Position numbers and translations under genes: made by a program. A stretch of 64,000 bases of DNA from Russula earlei (Eukaryota; Basidiomycota; Agaricomycetes; Russulales; Russulaceae), in NCBI GenBank assembly GCA_025769875.1, contig JAGFNK010000074.1, positions 62,001 to 126,000 on the forward strand. Direction: 5' to 3'. Below the pieces are notes generated by a model. That model did no database searches and was not told the DNA's origin. It was given only the letters and a program-made list of their open reading frames with translations. How positions within the stretch are numbered: position 1 is the first letter of the stretch; the number at the start of each line of letters is the position of its first letter. Shown piece by piece: positions 20,182 to 30,842 of this stretch.

Positions 20182-20506
20182 AGTCTAGTAAAAAAGGGGA
20201 GAAAAGCATACCGAAATGTACAGTAGCAACACCATCCGATGGCAACGAAGACGGCAGCATGGTACGGGGCTCTTTGGCTGTGTGTTGGGACTCATTGGTG
20301 CATGGTGAAGGTGGGGGCGTTGAGGGCAAGGGCGTGCGGCGGTTGATGGGGGTGAGGGTGGCATGCTGGCAGCGATGATAATGATGATGTGAGGACGAAG
20401 AGGAGATGGCATGAAAGGAATATGCACATATGTACTCTTGTAAGCGATTCGCAGCCAGCTATATAGCTGTGTGGGTGAGTCGACATCGAGGCCGTGTGCC
20501 TTTGCG
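20182..20506. repeat. Left TIR of ME1-AB, inner part
   Basis: Continues 8,573-9,612. It matches 25,384 to about 25,700 in reverse complement, up to the GCAAAGGC / CGATGTCGACTCACCC region. Confidence 0.85.
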
Positions 20507-20782
20507 ACAATTTTGCATGTCTTGTGGCCCGTGTGTTTGTGCTGTAGTGAGTTCCCAGGCTTCTGCATTTACATAGGCATAGGACTCTTCCTCCCCATCC
20601 TCATCAATAGCAGGAAGGGATGTCTTGGAAGCCTGAGCTCGTGGTTGTGATCGCTTCGGTCGAGTGGGAGTGCCTGAGCTGTCACTTTCATTTCCACCAG
20701 TTTTTTTTCGGGCAGCCTTCCTTTGGCCAGTAGTACGTGTCAATGCAGGCCAGCGTTTTGAAGCATGTTGCTTCGAGCCCAT
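20507..20782 (-). pseudogene. ME1 ORF2, truncated N-terminal copy
   Basis: Starts at ATG 20,782 (MGSKQ...) with the same basic, Ser/Thr/Arg-rich N-terminus as the copy at 22,562. It runs to the acidic DEDGEEESYAYVNAEA stretch and then joins TIR sequence. About 75 residues remain of the several hundred in the longer copies. It lies head to head with the transposase at 20,974. Confidence 0.7.
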
Positions 20783-20935
20783 GAGGGTTTAGGGGGTTGA
20801 AATGGAGGGGTAGAGCAAGGTATGGTGAGCAGACCTGGGAAGGGAAGAATGCCCTGTCGTCATCCTGGAGTAGGAGTGGACAGGTGGACGGTTGATGAAT
20901 AAGCCACACGACTCTTTATGCACTCGCTTTACGCT
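20783..20935. repeat. Inverted repeat left of the ME1-AB transposase
   Basis: Reverse complement of about 22,405-22,561 (for example GGTTGATGAATAAGCCACAC against GTGTGGCTTATTCATCAACC). With the first part of ORF2 the repeat extends over about 350-420 bp on each side. It contains the start region of ORF2. Confidence 0.8.
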
Positions 20936-20973
20936 TTCTTTACATCACGCTTTTCACACATTCAACTAAACAT

Positions 20974-22240
20974 ATGCCACGTGGCCGGGCATTGTCTGAT
21001 GATGCACACTGGATTATCTTACACATGTCTTCAAGATTGACCCTTGACGATATCACCCATCACACTGGAGTTCCTCGTCGTACTATAGAGTGGATTGTGG
21101 CCGATTTCAGATGTCGTGGAACAGCCAATCGCCCAAACAGTCTACTTCAACCAGCAAATAGAATCCTTACAATGCAGGAAGTACAAGTGAGTTCCCCACA
21201 TTGTCTAGTTCGTTCTGTGGCGCATATTGGCTAGTTTCTTCAAGGCACCATCGTCCATACTCCAGATGCCTATCTTGACGAGCTGAGAGATATTTTAAGA
21301 GAAAGGACTGGCGTTGAGGTGTCATTGACTGACTATATGGCAGTACCCTGAGAAGGGAGTGGCTTCACGATGAAGAAGGTAAGTCATTTCACCTTGAGTT
21401 CACACTCAAGTGCACTGACTTGCCCAGCTGAGCAAAAATGCACTAGAGCGCAACGAGGACCTGCGCCTTTCAGTATTGGTATACCTTTGGCATCACCTAT
21501 ACTGCAGAGCAGGTGGTTTTTGTGGATGAAAAGCTCCTTTGATCGCCGAACTGACCTTCGAGGGCGAGCATGGGCGATGTCAGGGCAAGCAGCGGTAAGG
21601 AAGAGCTTTTTCATTTGAAGAAAACAGGTGTGTCCTGCTATCTATATCTACAACAGACTAGAATACAAAGTATCCAGTTATTCGCTTCTACCAGCGCTCT
21701 CGCTCGATGGCATCATCTATAGCCAGCTGGTTGAGGGTTCTTTCACATCTGAACTATTTACCTGGCTTCATCCAAGGTCTACTTTCGAAAAATGAATCCC
21801 TTCCCTGGCAAGAACTCAGTATTGATCATGGACAACACGTGCATTCATAGAAGTCCACGAATACTCCAAATGGTCGAAGAAAGGTATCATATTGTTTTCT
21901 CATGCTGATGTATTGCTCATTTGATGAAGGGGATGTCGGCTCCTTTACCTGCCACCATACTCTCCTGATTTTAATCCAATCGAACTCGCATTTTCAAAGA
22001 TCAAGGCCTACTGTTTCATCGGAATGGGGGTGTGGCTCGTGCTGACTTGGGTGGTGATGATACCGGTGTGTGGGTTTTCCTGTATAGGGCAGCATTCTCT
22101 GTTACGTTGGATGATGCAGCAGGTTGGTTCCACAAATGTCACTATCTGACTTTTTCTGAGTTACTGTGGTGTCCCTCTGTTGTACTGTATTGTACCTTGC
22201 AAAGCTACCGTTCTGGCCTTGAACATCATTGGACCCCAAG
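20974..22240 (+). pseudogene. ME1-AB transposase (Tc1/mariner-type DDE), with introns and frameshifts
   Basis: Starts MPRGRALSDDAHWIILHMSS at ATG 20,974. The N-terminal helix-turn-helix (LDDITHHTGVPRRTIEWIVADF) is followed by likely introns (GTGAGT at 21,187; GTAAGTCATTTC...CCCAG at 21,379-21,427). The DDE domain has D in VVFVDESSFDRRT, D in SVLIMDNTCIH (after frame correction) and E in [16 protein letters not shown]. The end is [21 protein letters not shown]. Single-base shifts and a stop in the second exon make this copy inactive. Related DDE_3-type proteins are common in agaricomycete genomes. It would cut at the TIRs and insert at TA. Confidence 0.82.
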
Positions 22241-22404
22241 CCAACTGCTGCCCCGAGCAGCGGGAGACCCCCACCACTCACAGCTGCTGGCTATGAAATC
22301 AGCTGTGCTGGCCTTTCCCCCTACAACCTGCTCCCCATGTTCTCACCCGCGTCCACGAACTCGCTACAACACCTGCACGGGCACCTCATGTGTGGGCCCT
22401 GTTG

Positions 22405-22561
22405 TTGCGTAAAGCGAGCGCAGTAAAGAGTCAGTGTGGCTTATTCATCAACCGTCCACCCTGTCCACTCCTACTCCAGGATGACGACAGGGTGTTCTTC
22501 CCTTCCCAGAGCTGCTCACCATACCTTACTCTACCCCTCCATTTCAACCCCCTAAACCCTC
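22405..22561. repeat. Inverted repeat right of the ME1-AB transposase
   Basis: Partner of 20,783-20,935. It leads into the ATG of the longer ORF2 copy at 22,562. ME1-C has no such repeat to the right of its transposase. Confidence 0.8.
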
Positions 22562-24195
22562 ATGGGCTCGAAGCAACGTGCTTCAAAACGCTGGCCTGCA
22601 CCGACACGTACTACTGGCCAAAGGAAGGCTGCCCGAAAAAAAACTGGTGGAAATGAAAGTGACAGCTCAGGCACTCCCACTCGACCGAAGCGATCACAAC
22701 CACGAGCTCAGGCTTCCAAGACATCCCTTCCTGCTATTGATGAGGATGGGGAGGAAGAGTCCTATGGCCTATGTAAATGCAGAAGCCAGGGGAACTCAGT
22801 CCACTGGACCTATATACTCTTGCAGATGACGGTAAACGTGCCTCACCCATCGGACCCATAGAAGGGAGTGATGCTTCAATTGAAGAGGAAGGTGTGCAAA
22901 TAATGATGAATTGACCCCTTTCGCCGGTGACTAGTGACCCCAGGCCAGTCCAACAATCAACCTCACCTTTGATGTCCCATACAAAAATGCGTCTTAGGGA
23001 ACTTGCTGTCGAATCTGACATCTCATTTTCAGATCTTCTTGTCCAAATTGCAGCCAAAATGGAAATGAGCATTGTCTGTCTATCGCACATTGGATACATC
23101 CTTCGCTGGATGGTGCCCAAGACAGGGCAAGCCTGTTGCAAAGTTGCTTGAAGATGGAGCTTCCTTTCAAAAGCTAATCGAGCATGTGTGGAACCATATC
23201 GATGAACAGAAGGCGAAAAAACCGTGGAAAGGGCAAAGTCAAGCCTTTCAGCATCCAGATTGTCGATACCTCTGAACCAGGCACAGAAAAGGTGCGCCTA
23301 AATGCTACTCCTCATAATTTCATCTGACGATTTCTCGACGGAAGGGTCCAGGGAAAAGAAAGACCCAGGTACAGTCAGCACCCTCAAATGTGCTTTCGGA
23401 TCTCCCTGGCCAAGAACAACATGAACATTTAAAGCTCTTGACTGATAAACACCAGTGCGAAAAGCACAATATGCCATGCTATGTGCAAATGAATGGCGTA
23501 CACTACCAGTACACAATGGAGGATCTGAGCATTTGGGCCTCCTTGTTGGTACGTGCCATTGTTTTCTTTTGGATCTTCATAGCTTAAAACCACCTTTGCA
23601 GGCACAGTCGCCTTGCAACAGTTGATACTCCCCCAGACAAACTGAATCTCACTGGACAAATGCTTTTGACAGGTGAAAGTCAGGAACTGGGAAACATCAC
23701 AACCACCCCCTTCCGATACGTTGGGCTCCATGCCAAACCCTAGCCACACGGTGGCTGGATCGTCCTCTGATCCACCCCAATGGGCGCAAATGATGATGAT
23801 GATGCTGGGTGGCACCTTTGCCAACAATGTTAATGGTTCGAACTCCCATCGCTTACCTCGCTCTGAAAACATCGTTCCCTTTACTCCAAACCCTGGGTCT
23901 TCGCCGCCCCAGTCAAAGTGCACCACATCCGATAGGAACATCACCTACCCTGACCTGAGGGAGTGGCTCCGTTCTATTGAAGAGCACCCTGTCTGAAACA
24001 AACATGGTGAAGATCTCTCACAGTACGCTGACATCCTTGTAGAAACCCACAAACTTTATACGATTGAAGACATCATACCACTCACTCGCAGTGAGCTGGC
24101 AGATGTTGGTGGCATGGAATTCGGGACAGCCTCACGGATTTTGCGCTTTGCAGTGGAGGATGAATCAGCTATGGAGAAAAATAAGAAGGCTTGAT
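22562..24195 (+). pseudogene. ME1 ORF2: basic protein with C-terminal SAM-like domain, decayed
   Basis: ATG at 22,562. Segments in order: a basic N-terminus (GSKQRASKRWPAPTRTTGQRKAARKK), an acidic patch (DEDGEEES), a conserved central part (MRLRELAVESDISFSDLLVQIAAKMEM; GASFQKLIEHVWNHIDEQKAK), a second conserved part (LLTDKHQCEKHNMPCYVQMNG), a Met-rich stretch (WAQMMMMMLGG), and a C-terminal SAM-like domain (YPDLREWLRSIEEHP, LYTIEDIIPLTRSELADVGG, FGTASRILRFAVEDE). Likely introns and several frameshifts separate these. SAM domains mediate protein contacts, so this may be a DNA-binding partner of the transposase. The family name is not known to me. Confidence 0.65.
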
Positions 24196-24860
24196 TTTAA
24201 GAATATACTAACACTTTTCTATACTAGACTTGGATATATGGACACTATTGTCAAGGCAGTTGACTCTTTCACCATCTCCCCTTTCAAGAGCAGGCAGATC
24301 CCTAGTGAATACCTCTGTGAGCAGTCGTGATTATGAAGGTACCGGGTCCTATCTGGAAGCCTCTCCATGCTGAAAGCAAGGCCACTCTTTTGCCATCCTC
24401 CCCTTTAAGAGTAAGCGGATCTCTTCCTTTCCTCCCTCTCCTCGCTGCCGGCCATCCCTGTTGTACGTGTGCCTGGGATGTAGCTGATGTATCGCCCTCA
24501 ACATCCCTGTAGCCTGCGACGGAAGTCTTTAGCACGTCACAGGGCAGCTGGTACCATCAGTTCGTGCCCTGTGCATCTCGCTCTTTTCTTTTTTTCTGCA
24601 TCTTCGCCCCATGCCGAGTGGTGCAATTGCATGAGGCTGTCAGGGTGGCCCTAGGTCCTGTGGCCTCATTGTGCCCACGCGCATGGACACCCGAGCGTGC
24701 CCCTTCGCCGTCGAATGCCCTTTTTTGTTGTCAGATGGGACATTCCCCTCATTCATGTGCTGGTAGGAATAAGCCAGCTGAACCACGAACGCCATTGTTC
24801 AGTCGTCGTGTGCCCTCTGACAGACCGACAGAGAGCCTGAGGCGCAGTCTTTTGACGGGG
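24196..24860 (+). other. ME1-AB region 3' of ORF2
   Basis: Homologous in reverse to 34,060-35,510 of ME1-C (minus its solo LTR), so it belongs to ME1. There are no convincing coding features, only short frames. It includes the empty site (GTAGCTGATGTATCGCCCTC) that carries a solo LTR in ME1-C. Confidence 0.7.
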
Positions 24861-25383
24861 TGATATATCACACAAGGGAAGCATTTTTCTAGCAATGACC
24901 TAACTCTTTTTTATTTGACTGGTTATACGCGTGGTGTCAGTTCGAGTTCTCCCCAGATTCCTCAGAAAGACTGCCTTGTGGTCGATGACCCTCATCCACC
25001 TTCCCACCTGAATGGTCGGCGTGCCGCCCAAACGAAATCTCGAACTTGAGGTATCGAGCTCGCTCGGTTGCAACGTCATGGTGCTCATCCTGCACTGAGA
25101 TTGTGCCGCGGAACCACTGGTAAGTGAATCAGTCTTGAATTGTGACTGAAAGACAGAAAACTCACCCATAAAGTGACCGCGAGCGGAGCGCGCTGGACGA
25201 CGGACTTGAAGATGTTGGCATATGGCATGTTCAACCTCAAGAGCAAGAGAATGGGCTAGGTGAAGGTGAGGTGGGTGTGAGAAGCGATGTACAGTGTCCA
25301 AGTGATGTGTGGCAGCAAGGAAGCAACTCAGAAAAAAACAAGCGTATGCGTATGTGCCACCGACTTGCTTAGCGTTCGCATTC
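24861..25383 (-). other. CpG-rich segment of unknown origin inside ME1-AB
   Basis: Differs in base composition from its neighbours and has no counterpart in ME1-C within the window. On the minus strand there is an open frame of about 170 codons (to 24,900) without a clear ATG. GT...AG signals are visible (GTGAGTTTTCTGTCTTTCAG), which could be an intron. It may be a captured host gene fragment or ME1 sequence lost from the other copy. No domain recognised. Confidence 0.4.
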
Positions 25384-26726
25384 GCAAAGGCGCACAGCCT
25401 CGATGTCGACTCACCCACACAGCTATATGGCTGGCCGTGAATCGCTTACAGGAGTACATATGTGCGTATTCCTTTCGTGCCATCTCCTCTTCGTCCTCAC
25501 ATCATCATCGTTGTCGCCCCCATCAACCGCCGCACGCCCTTGCCCTCAACGCCCCCGCCTTCACCATGCACTGACGAGTCCCAATGCACAGCCAAAGAGC
25601 CCCGTACCACGCCACCATCTTCGTTGCCATCGGACGGTGTTGCTACTGTACATTTCAGTATGCTTTTCTCCCCTTTTTACTAGACTCTCACTTTGTTAGT
25701 CAGAGATCTGCACACCACCTATGCATCCATTTCCCAGCCTGCCGCCATCTTCCCTCTCCCTTTCTACTTCCACGCCCCCTCGCTCCTCTACCTTGCATCT
25801 GCCATCCAAGTTCTCCAATTGTCCCACCCGCAATCGCGTTCGGCAGCGCCATCAGCACCCAAGCGACCACCCACCAGCACTCTCCCTATCCCCCCTCCAG
25901 CCTCTCCTTTGCATTGTCTCCCCCTCCTTGCGTCGCGACTCGACCACACCCCTCGTCACCACACCTGGCCTCGGCCATCGTTCACAAATTGCCACATGCC
26001 ACTACCACAGCCGCTGGAGACCACGACTCGATACCTCGTGTTGTCCAGCTTTGGTCCCCTTCTCACGTCTAGATTTCCTTTCATATGCCTGTCTTTTGTG
26101 CTTTTCCTGTCCCTTAGCCTTAGTTCCCACCTGTATCTGCTACCATGTTGAATAAAGTTGCCCTGTTGTTCCCTTATCATCTGTGTGAACCTGAGTGCAG
26201 TCAAATGAACAAATGCGTTCTCGTGTTCCCGCTAGGTGCTCCTCCTCTTTGGAGCTTCAGTCTTATGAAGTCATTCTGCATTCTTGGACACACTTTACTG
26301 CCCCATGGGCTCAGGTGTGCACTTCCTGGGGGGGCTCCTTCCTGGCACATGACCATGCTACTGTCACACGATATGAGGGAAACGACGTTGCACACCACAA
26401 TGCTTGAGTCAAAAACACTATGGGGCTGCCTCAAGACAGCCCATGGGTACAACATGAGGGAAAAATAATAGATATAGACAATGATTTTGAGTTGTAATTC
26501 ATCTAATACACATGTGGAGGTGGCTTGAGTCCAGCTCCACCAATTCTCACTCAAATCTCATGAAAACAATGGGGCTGCCTAGCCCTCATTCAGGCGATTC
26601 AGGGACAATACGTTTCATGTGAATTGAAGCTGTTTTGAGGGAGATATTCGCCCTGCACGTTTGAGAGGGTTTTCTGCGCCGATTTGGGTGGAATTCAAAC
26701 TCCGCCAAGTGCGCTGAAAATGGCAA
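25384..26726. repeat. Right TIR of ME1-AB
   Basis: About 1.34 kb, ending TGGCAA next to TA. AATAAA at 26,150-26,155. The pyrimidine-rich strand gives overlapping spurious frames that are not proposed as genes. It matches 38,881-40,064 of ME1-C, with many CpG sites changed to TpG or CpA there. Confidence 0.9.
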
Positions 26727-26728
26727 TA

Positions 26729-28098
26729 ACACACCCATGCTGATAAGCTGATAAGATCAATAAGATTAATTGAGATCCCAGGTACCAGTTTACGCAAGTG
26801 TGCCGATCATATATGGATATGTGACTTGCCACCTGTCAGCAGATTCCGATAAAGGGGGCCTTCCCAATATGTAGCCTATTGATCGCTTCCACTGTAGCCG
26901 AGCCATATGCGACAAGCGCCCTCTCAGATCTGTGTGTGCAGTCCCTCCGAGATATTTCGGACGCGGACACGAGCAAGACCCAGAATGTCTAAGTGAGAGT
27001 GGACGCAGGGAACCGATGGAGTGTCCCGACAGTGCCGAGTGAGTTTGGCTTGATGTACAGGCTGTGTGCGGTGAGGTGGAATGAGGGGATCTGGCTGTGT
27101 GATGCGGGGTAAGGTGAAGTGAGTGTGGTGTGTAGGGAGTCTAATGGGGTTTCGGGAGATGCGCAATCAACCGGTTTGTGTGAATTTGGCATTGAGTATC
27201 ACCGATCCTGTAAGGACCAAGAATTGTGCAGGCGGAGCAGTGTTAGTAACATGTCCCCTGAGTAGCAGTATGTATGTGCTTGTCGTGCGACGATAAGACT
27301 ATGACGGTGAGGCGTGTGCAGATACGCCCTACATCTGAAGATGTGGAATGATGAAGCTGGATGAAGTGTGCACCCACTGAGAAATGCGTGATGGAGTCCG
27401 ATCGTAGATATGGATGGCAGCATTAGTGTTTAGCTCCAGGACCTGAGAGTGAGACCAGTGCCATGCAACTGTGAGCGCGTGTTGTCTTCAAGGGTCTCAG
27501 TCCATCTTTTGGCTCCTCCGTTCTCCTGTGGTAAATCTGGCATTGTCAATCTGTGTGTGATTCCTCGCTGATCCAAGACTGATCTGAGCATGCGTTGCCC
27601 AATAGCTAGTGCCTCAAATTGATCTCGTGTGTAGCAGATCGGCTAAGGTACCATAGATAATTTGTAGCCGAGGATCCGATCACTAAGGGGCAGCTGAGAA
27701 AAGAAGTCGCGTTCGCTAGCCGAGCTTGCTAGCCGAGTGCATACCCCCCTGGACAAGATGACTGATCATGATCTGTAGCGCTAAGTGAGATCCGAGTACC
27801 AGAATCACTGTAGTAGATTAATGCACGGTGGAAACATATGTTCCATGCGCTGATGCGAGATGTGGAATGAAAAGGGCACTTCTGTGCACGTGTAGAGCTG
27901 GAGTTATGAAATGAATATGATGAACAGTATATTGTGCTCCAGATTTGTGCAATCTTCCAATCTTTTGATGTGTAAATTTGAACACCCCTCTTGAGTGTAT
28001 GTGATGCATCCCTCGTTCCAAAGTAGCGTGCGCACTGAGTAGTTGCGTGCATTGGCCTTCGGTACATGTATGATGTCTATGAGGGTTAATAGAATATC
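26729..28098 (-). pseudogene. Copia integrase and linker remnant
   Basis: On the minus strand, from right to left: the protease end and GAG-pre-integrase region (DILLTLIDIIHVP, SVRTLLWNEGCITYTQEGC), then the integrase core (LRSVLDQRGITHRLTMPDLPQENGGA with the catalytic Glu, and FRCRAYLH), then the linker towards RT (RALVAYGSATVEAINRL). Frameshifts and stops throughout. It continues at 8,570 beyond ME1-AB. Confidence 0.78.
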
Positions 28099-28594
28099 TG
28101 TCACCGACTGGGGGCGGTGTCGCTGACAAATCGTTTCATGCGCGAGACGTGTGCACAGAGTCGAACGAGACGACGAGTTCTCGTGTGAGTTGGGGATCTC
28201 GGTGACGACACAGCAAGGGCTAGTGTGTACCGCGGAGTGGAAGGACAACAAATAAGTCTTCGCGTTTGAAGACTTAGAAGACAGGAGGAGTTTCTGAGTC
28301 GATTGCTTGATTCCCTGCAAGCCTACAGTCCCGAAGCTGAATCCAGTGATATTTCACAAGAGAACAAGCTTAGGGCTTGTTCTTTGTTACTGACAGGTTT
28401 ATATAGACAACTATGTCCTATATCAAATAGCAGACATGAGGTAGCGGCGAGACGATCGAGAATGGAACATGCTGGAAGGTAGTGGTACAAGCGAGGCTAA
28501 GTGAGTCATATGAACGAACGCGTGTGAATCGTGAGGCTGTCCGGGTAGGCTTGTCCGGTTGCCGGTTTGGTCTGAGGGGCCGGTATCTGTGACA
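28099..28594 (-). mobile_element. Solo LTR-C copy 1, in Copia protease
   Basis: 496 bp, TGTCACCGAC...ATCTGTGACA, TSD ATATC (28,094-28,098 and 28,595-28,599). Removing it rejoins the Copia frame as GVGDI-LLTLIDI. On the minus strand a TATATAAA-like box is followed by GCCCTAAGCT (28,367-28,376), so it probably reads on the minus strand. Confidence 0.94.
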
Positions 28595-28599
28595 ATATC

Positions 28600-28765
28600 T
28601 CCAACTCCTTCGGCTGGCAGGACGGATACCAACCCAGTCCAGATCTGTCTGATGACTGCAAGACCTCCCAGAGTAACACATCTGGAGGCCGGAGCACAAC
28701 AAATGAAGTCGGGAGTCCGGAACGGACTAATGTAATGGGTAGCTCCAGAGTCGATCAAGATCTAG
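28600..28765 (-). pseudogene. Copia protease remnant
   Basis: Minus strand: LIDSGATHYISPFR (retropepsin Asp-Ser-Gly active site) and VTLGG, ending at the LTR-C insertion. Close to the usual Copia motif WILDSGATHHI. The frame before it is broken. Confidence 0.8.
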
Positions 28766-29413
28766 CCGCCGCGTAAAGGGAAACCCGAATCTCATCTTCA
28801 TCGGACGTTCGACACCTCGGTGATAGTGCAGTAGTGCCCACTATGTACGCGCTGACATTGCTGTCAGTGCCTGTCCTTCTGTCTTTCGTCGCCTACTCCT
28901 CCTCTTCCGGTAGTCCGGACTGTGTGTCCAAATTAATTTCAATAAAAACACTTGATTTTGAACGTATCGTTGTGTATCTTTACCGGAGTGACTATGTTAA
29001 GGGAGGCAGAGGTCCCGGCCTGATGACCGTCTTTATTGAAGATCCGTATAGGGATCGTGTAGGGAAAGGTCCATTGGAGCGCCGGAGGCTAGAATTGTAG
29101 ACGCGACAGCCGAGTAAGCATCAGATAACGCTTTAGAGAATATGAAAGTGATAAGGAGATTTGATATGAGTATGTCGTCGTTTAGGAGAGTGATTCTTGC
29201 ATTGTTTAATTGTTGCAATTGCAGGAATGCCGGATGTATGTCATCTAGGAATGTGCCTGTGAGAGCTACGAATGAATATGAATGCTGACATTTGATCCAA
29301 CACCGCCGTATGCACGTTTGAGTTCCTCCCACTTGAGCTTGCAAGTAAACAATTTTGATGTCATTTTTCGTTACTGCCAATGTGACCTTTCTGAACATAT
29401 ATTTCAAGAGCAC
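28766..29413 (-). pseudogene. Copia gag remnant with degenerate zinc knuckle
   Basis: On the minus strand a UBN2-type gag core is readable (LTGTFLDDIHPAFLQLQQLNNARI, LITFIFSKALSDAYSAVASTIL). Further on, KCFY..., FGHTVR marks the zinc knuckle, in which the second Cys codon is now a stop (TGA). The N-terminal part of gag to the right is unreadable. Confidence 0.72.
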
Positions 29414-29844
29414 GTGCGTCTAAGGGAGATCTCCCCAGCGTCCCAAGTGGTATTGCTGGAGAGACTATCATCTGTGATGTGCGACATGTGATAACTATTC
29501 ATGATTGTGTGGTAATGGCCAGTAAGCGAGATGACCAAGCAAGTGATCAAGATTTCGGGAGGGAATGTAAACATGGTGCGAGGGTGCTGTGAGTAAATGT
29601 TAGGTAAATGTGGATTGCCAATCTGGGCTAATGGAGCGGTTGTTGCCAGATTAATGAAGATAAATCAGTACCCCTGACGCATGATAGTGCACGCGTCAAT
29701 CCTTCAGCTCCAGGGACCGAGGGAGTAGGGTGTCATCTGATTAACAGAGGCTCTTGAATAAGGGAGATGTATATTGAGGAAAAATGATGAGCTTGTTTGT
29801 TGATCTTCGCCTTTGGAATTTAGACATGGTCAGGGCCCATAACC
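29414..29844 (-). other. Copia leader, 5' gag remnant and primer-binding site
   Basis: Mostly unreadable. At 29,833-29,844, next to the LTR, the minus strand reads GGTTATGGGCCC. This is complementary to the anticodon arm of initiator tRNA-Met (CAT anticodon), the half-tRNA primer used by copia-type elements. Confidence 0.6.
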
Positions 29845-30320
29845 TGTTGAAGCAGATGGGCGCAGGTTATGATAACAGCAATAAGATCCTTAAGATCTAT
29901 CAAAAGATATTTCAGTTTGTGTAAGACAAAACTATAAATCAGTAATACCTATCAAAAGATATCTACAACGCATGATTAGATGCGATAGATAAGATAGGAA
30001 ACAGTAAGTACTCACTTCAGTTTGTGTAAGACAAAACTGAAGCGATCTAGCTAATTTAGTGCCTCTTAAATACGCGAAAGCATCTCTAAGCAAAGTAATC
30101 ATAACTACCAACTTGTATCATAAAGGATCAGTTGTTAGTAGCTACCGATTGTCATCAATTAACTTATCATTGTAACATATGCAGGCTGCAGCATCTGAGC
30201 TGAGCCGGTCCGGGCTGATCTGACGCGTGAGCTGAGAGCGCCCGGTCCGTGGGAGCCGACACATTAATGCGACTGGGCTGTGATTACATCAGACTGCCCA
30301 AAGCAGTGGTAATCTCAACA
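29845..30320 (-). repeat. 5' LTR of the Copia element
   Basis: 476 bp, partner of 6,972-7,460. Confidence 0.93.
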
Positions 30321-30325
30321 CCCGA

Positions 30326-30842
30326 TCCATTCCTAAATCTGTGAGATAGACCTTTTGCAAGCTCTCCTTCTCCTCATATCAGACGCGAAGCCAGCAGTAA
30401 TGGGTGAGTTCCCCTTGCTTATTCTGGGTTCTGTTGACATTTCGTACTACCATGGGTTCATGTAGTTCTTGTTTCCCAATCTTCAGTCTTTTCCAAGCTG
30501 AGTGATCAATGAAGTTCTCTGTTGCTCCATTGTCCAGGAGAGCAGATTCCTCGGCTGTTGTGTGTGCAGTGATGAAAGTGAATGGAATATTCATAGCATT
30601 CAGTCTTCTAATGTACATTTGCAACACACTATTCTTCCTAAGCCAGGCCGTCGACTTAGGTGTTCTTAAAAACCCTGTTCCATCAGTTCTTCCAATAAGT
30701 CCTCCTTCTGTTTGGTGGACATCTTCTTTATGGACGCAGAGGAGCTCTTGTTATAGGTAGGAGGAGGAGATGTGGATTGTCCAGAGACAGTACTTTCATT
30801 TCCACTGTCCCCTGAGTCATCCTCCTTTTCTGTTTCCAGAGC
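30326..30842 (-). pseudogene. GyB protease N-terminal part and Gag-Pol junction
   Basis: Minus strand: ESALLDNGATENFIDHSAW, the retropepsin active site with Asn in the second position (DNGA in place of DSGA or DTGA), then VVRNVNRTQNKQG. A TGA stop follows CWLRV. The frame continues across the Copia insertion to VILGYP at 6,971. To the right, the Ser/Glu-rich end of gag (ESTVSGQSTSPPP) and the start of pol overlap. Confidence 0.8.

Larger units (their letters stand above)
8573..26726. mobile_element. ME1-AB: large two-gene TA-target DNA transposon in Copia
   Basis: Ends TTGCCATTTTCAGCGC (8,573) and its reverse complement (to 26,726), flanked by TA (8,571-8,572 and 26,727-26,728). Without the GyA-1 insertion it is about 7.6 kb. 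Layout: left TIR (about 1.35 kb, split by GyA-1), a truncated ORF2 (minus), a DDE transposase (plus), a longer ORF2 (plus), a segment of unknown origin, and the right TIR. The TA duplication agrees with the Tc1/mariner-type DDE domain inside. A second copy, ME1-C, at 34,060-40,064 confirms the right end to the base. Confidence 0.85.
6972..30320 (-). mobile_element. Ty1/Copia element in GyB protease, heavily decayed and split
   Basis: Two LTRs (6,972-7,460 and 29,845-30,320), both TGTTGA...TCAACA, enclose Copia gag, protease, integrase and RT fragments on the minus strand. The flanks are CCTGA (6,967-6,971) and CCCGA (30,321-30,325), a 5-bp TSD with one change. Removing the element restores the GyB protease frame (GMDR-VILGYP). 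Subtracting ME1-AB and the solo LTR-C leaves about 4.7 kb, a normal Copia length. All coding parts carry stops and frameshifts. Confidence 0.93.

Noticed and set aside
25693..26155. Three overlapping frames of 130-160 codons, Pro/Ser/His/Leu-rich, in the ME1 TIR
   Set aside because: All three frames are open because one strand is pyrimidine-rich. None matches a known protein, and the older copy at 39,213-39,653 shows changes without frame preference.
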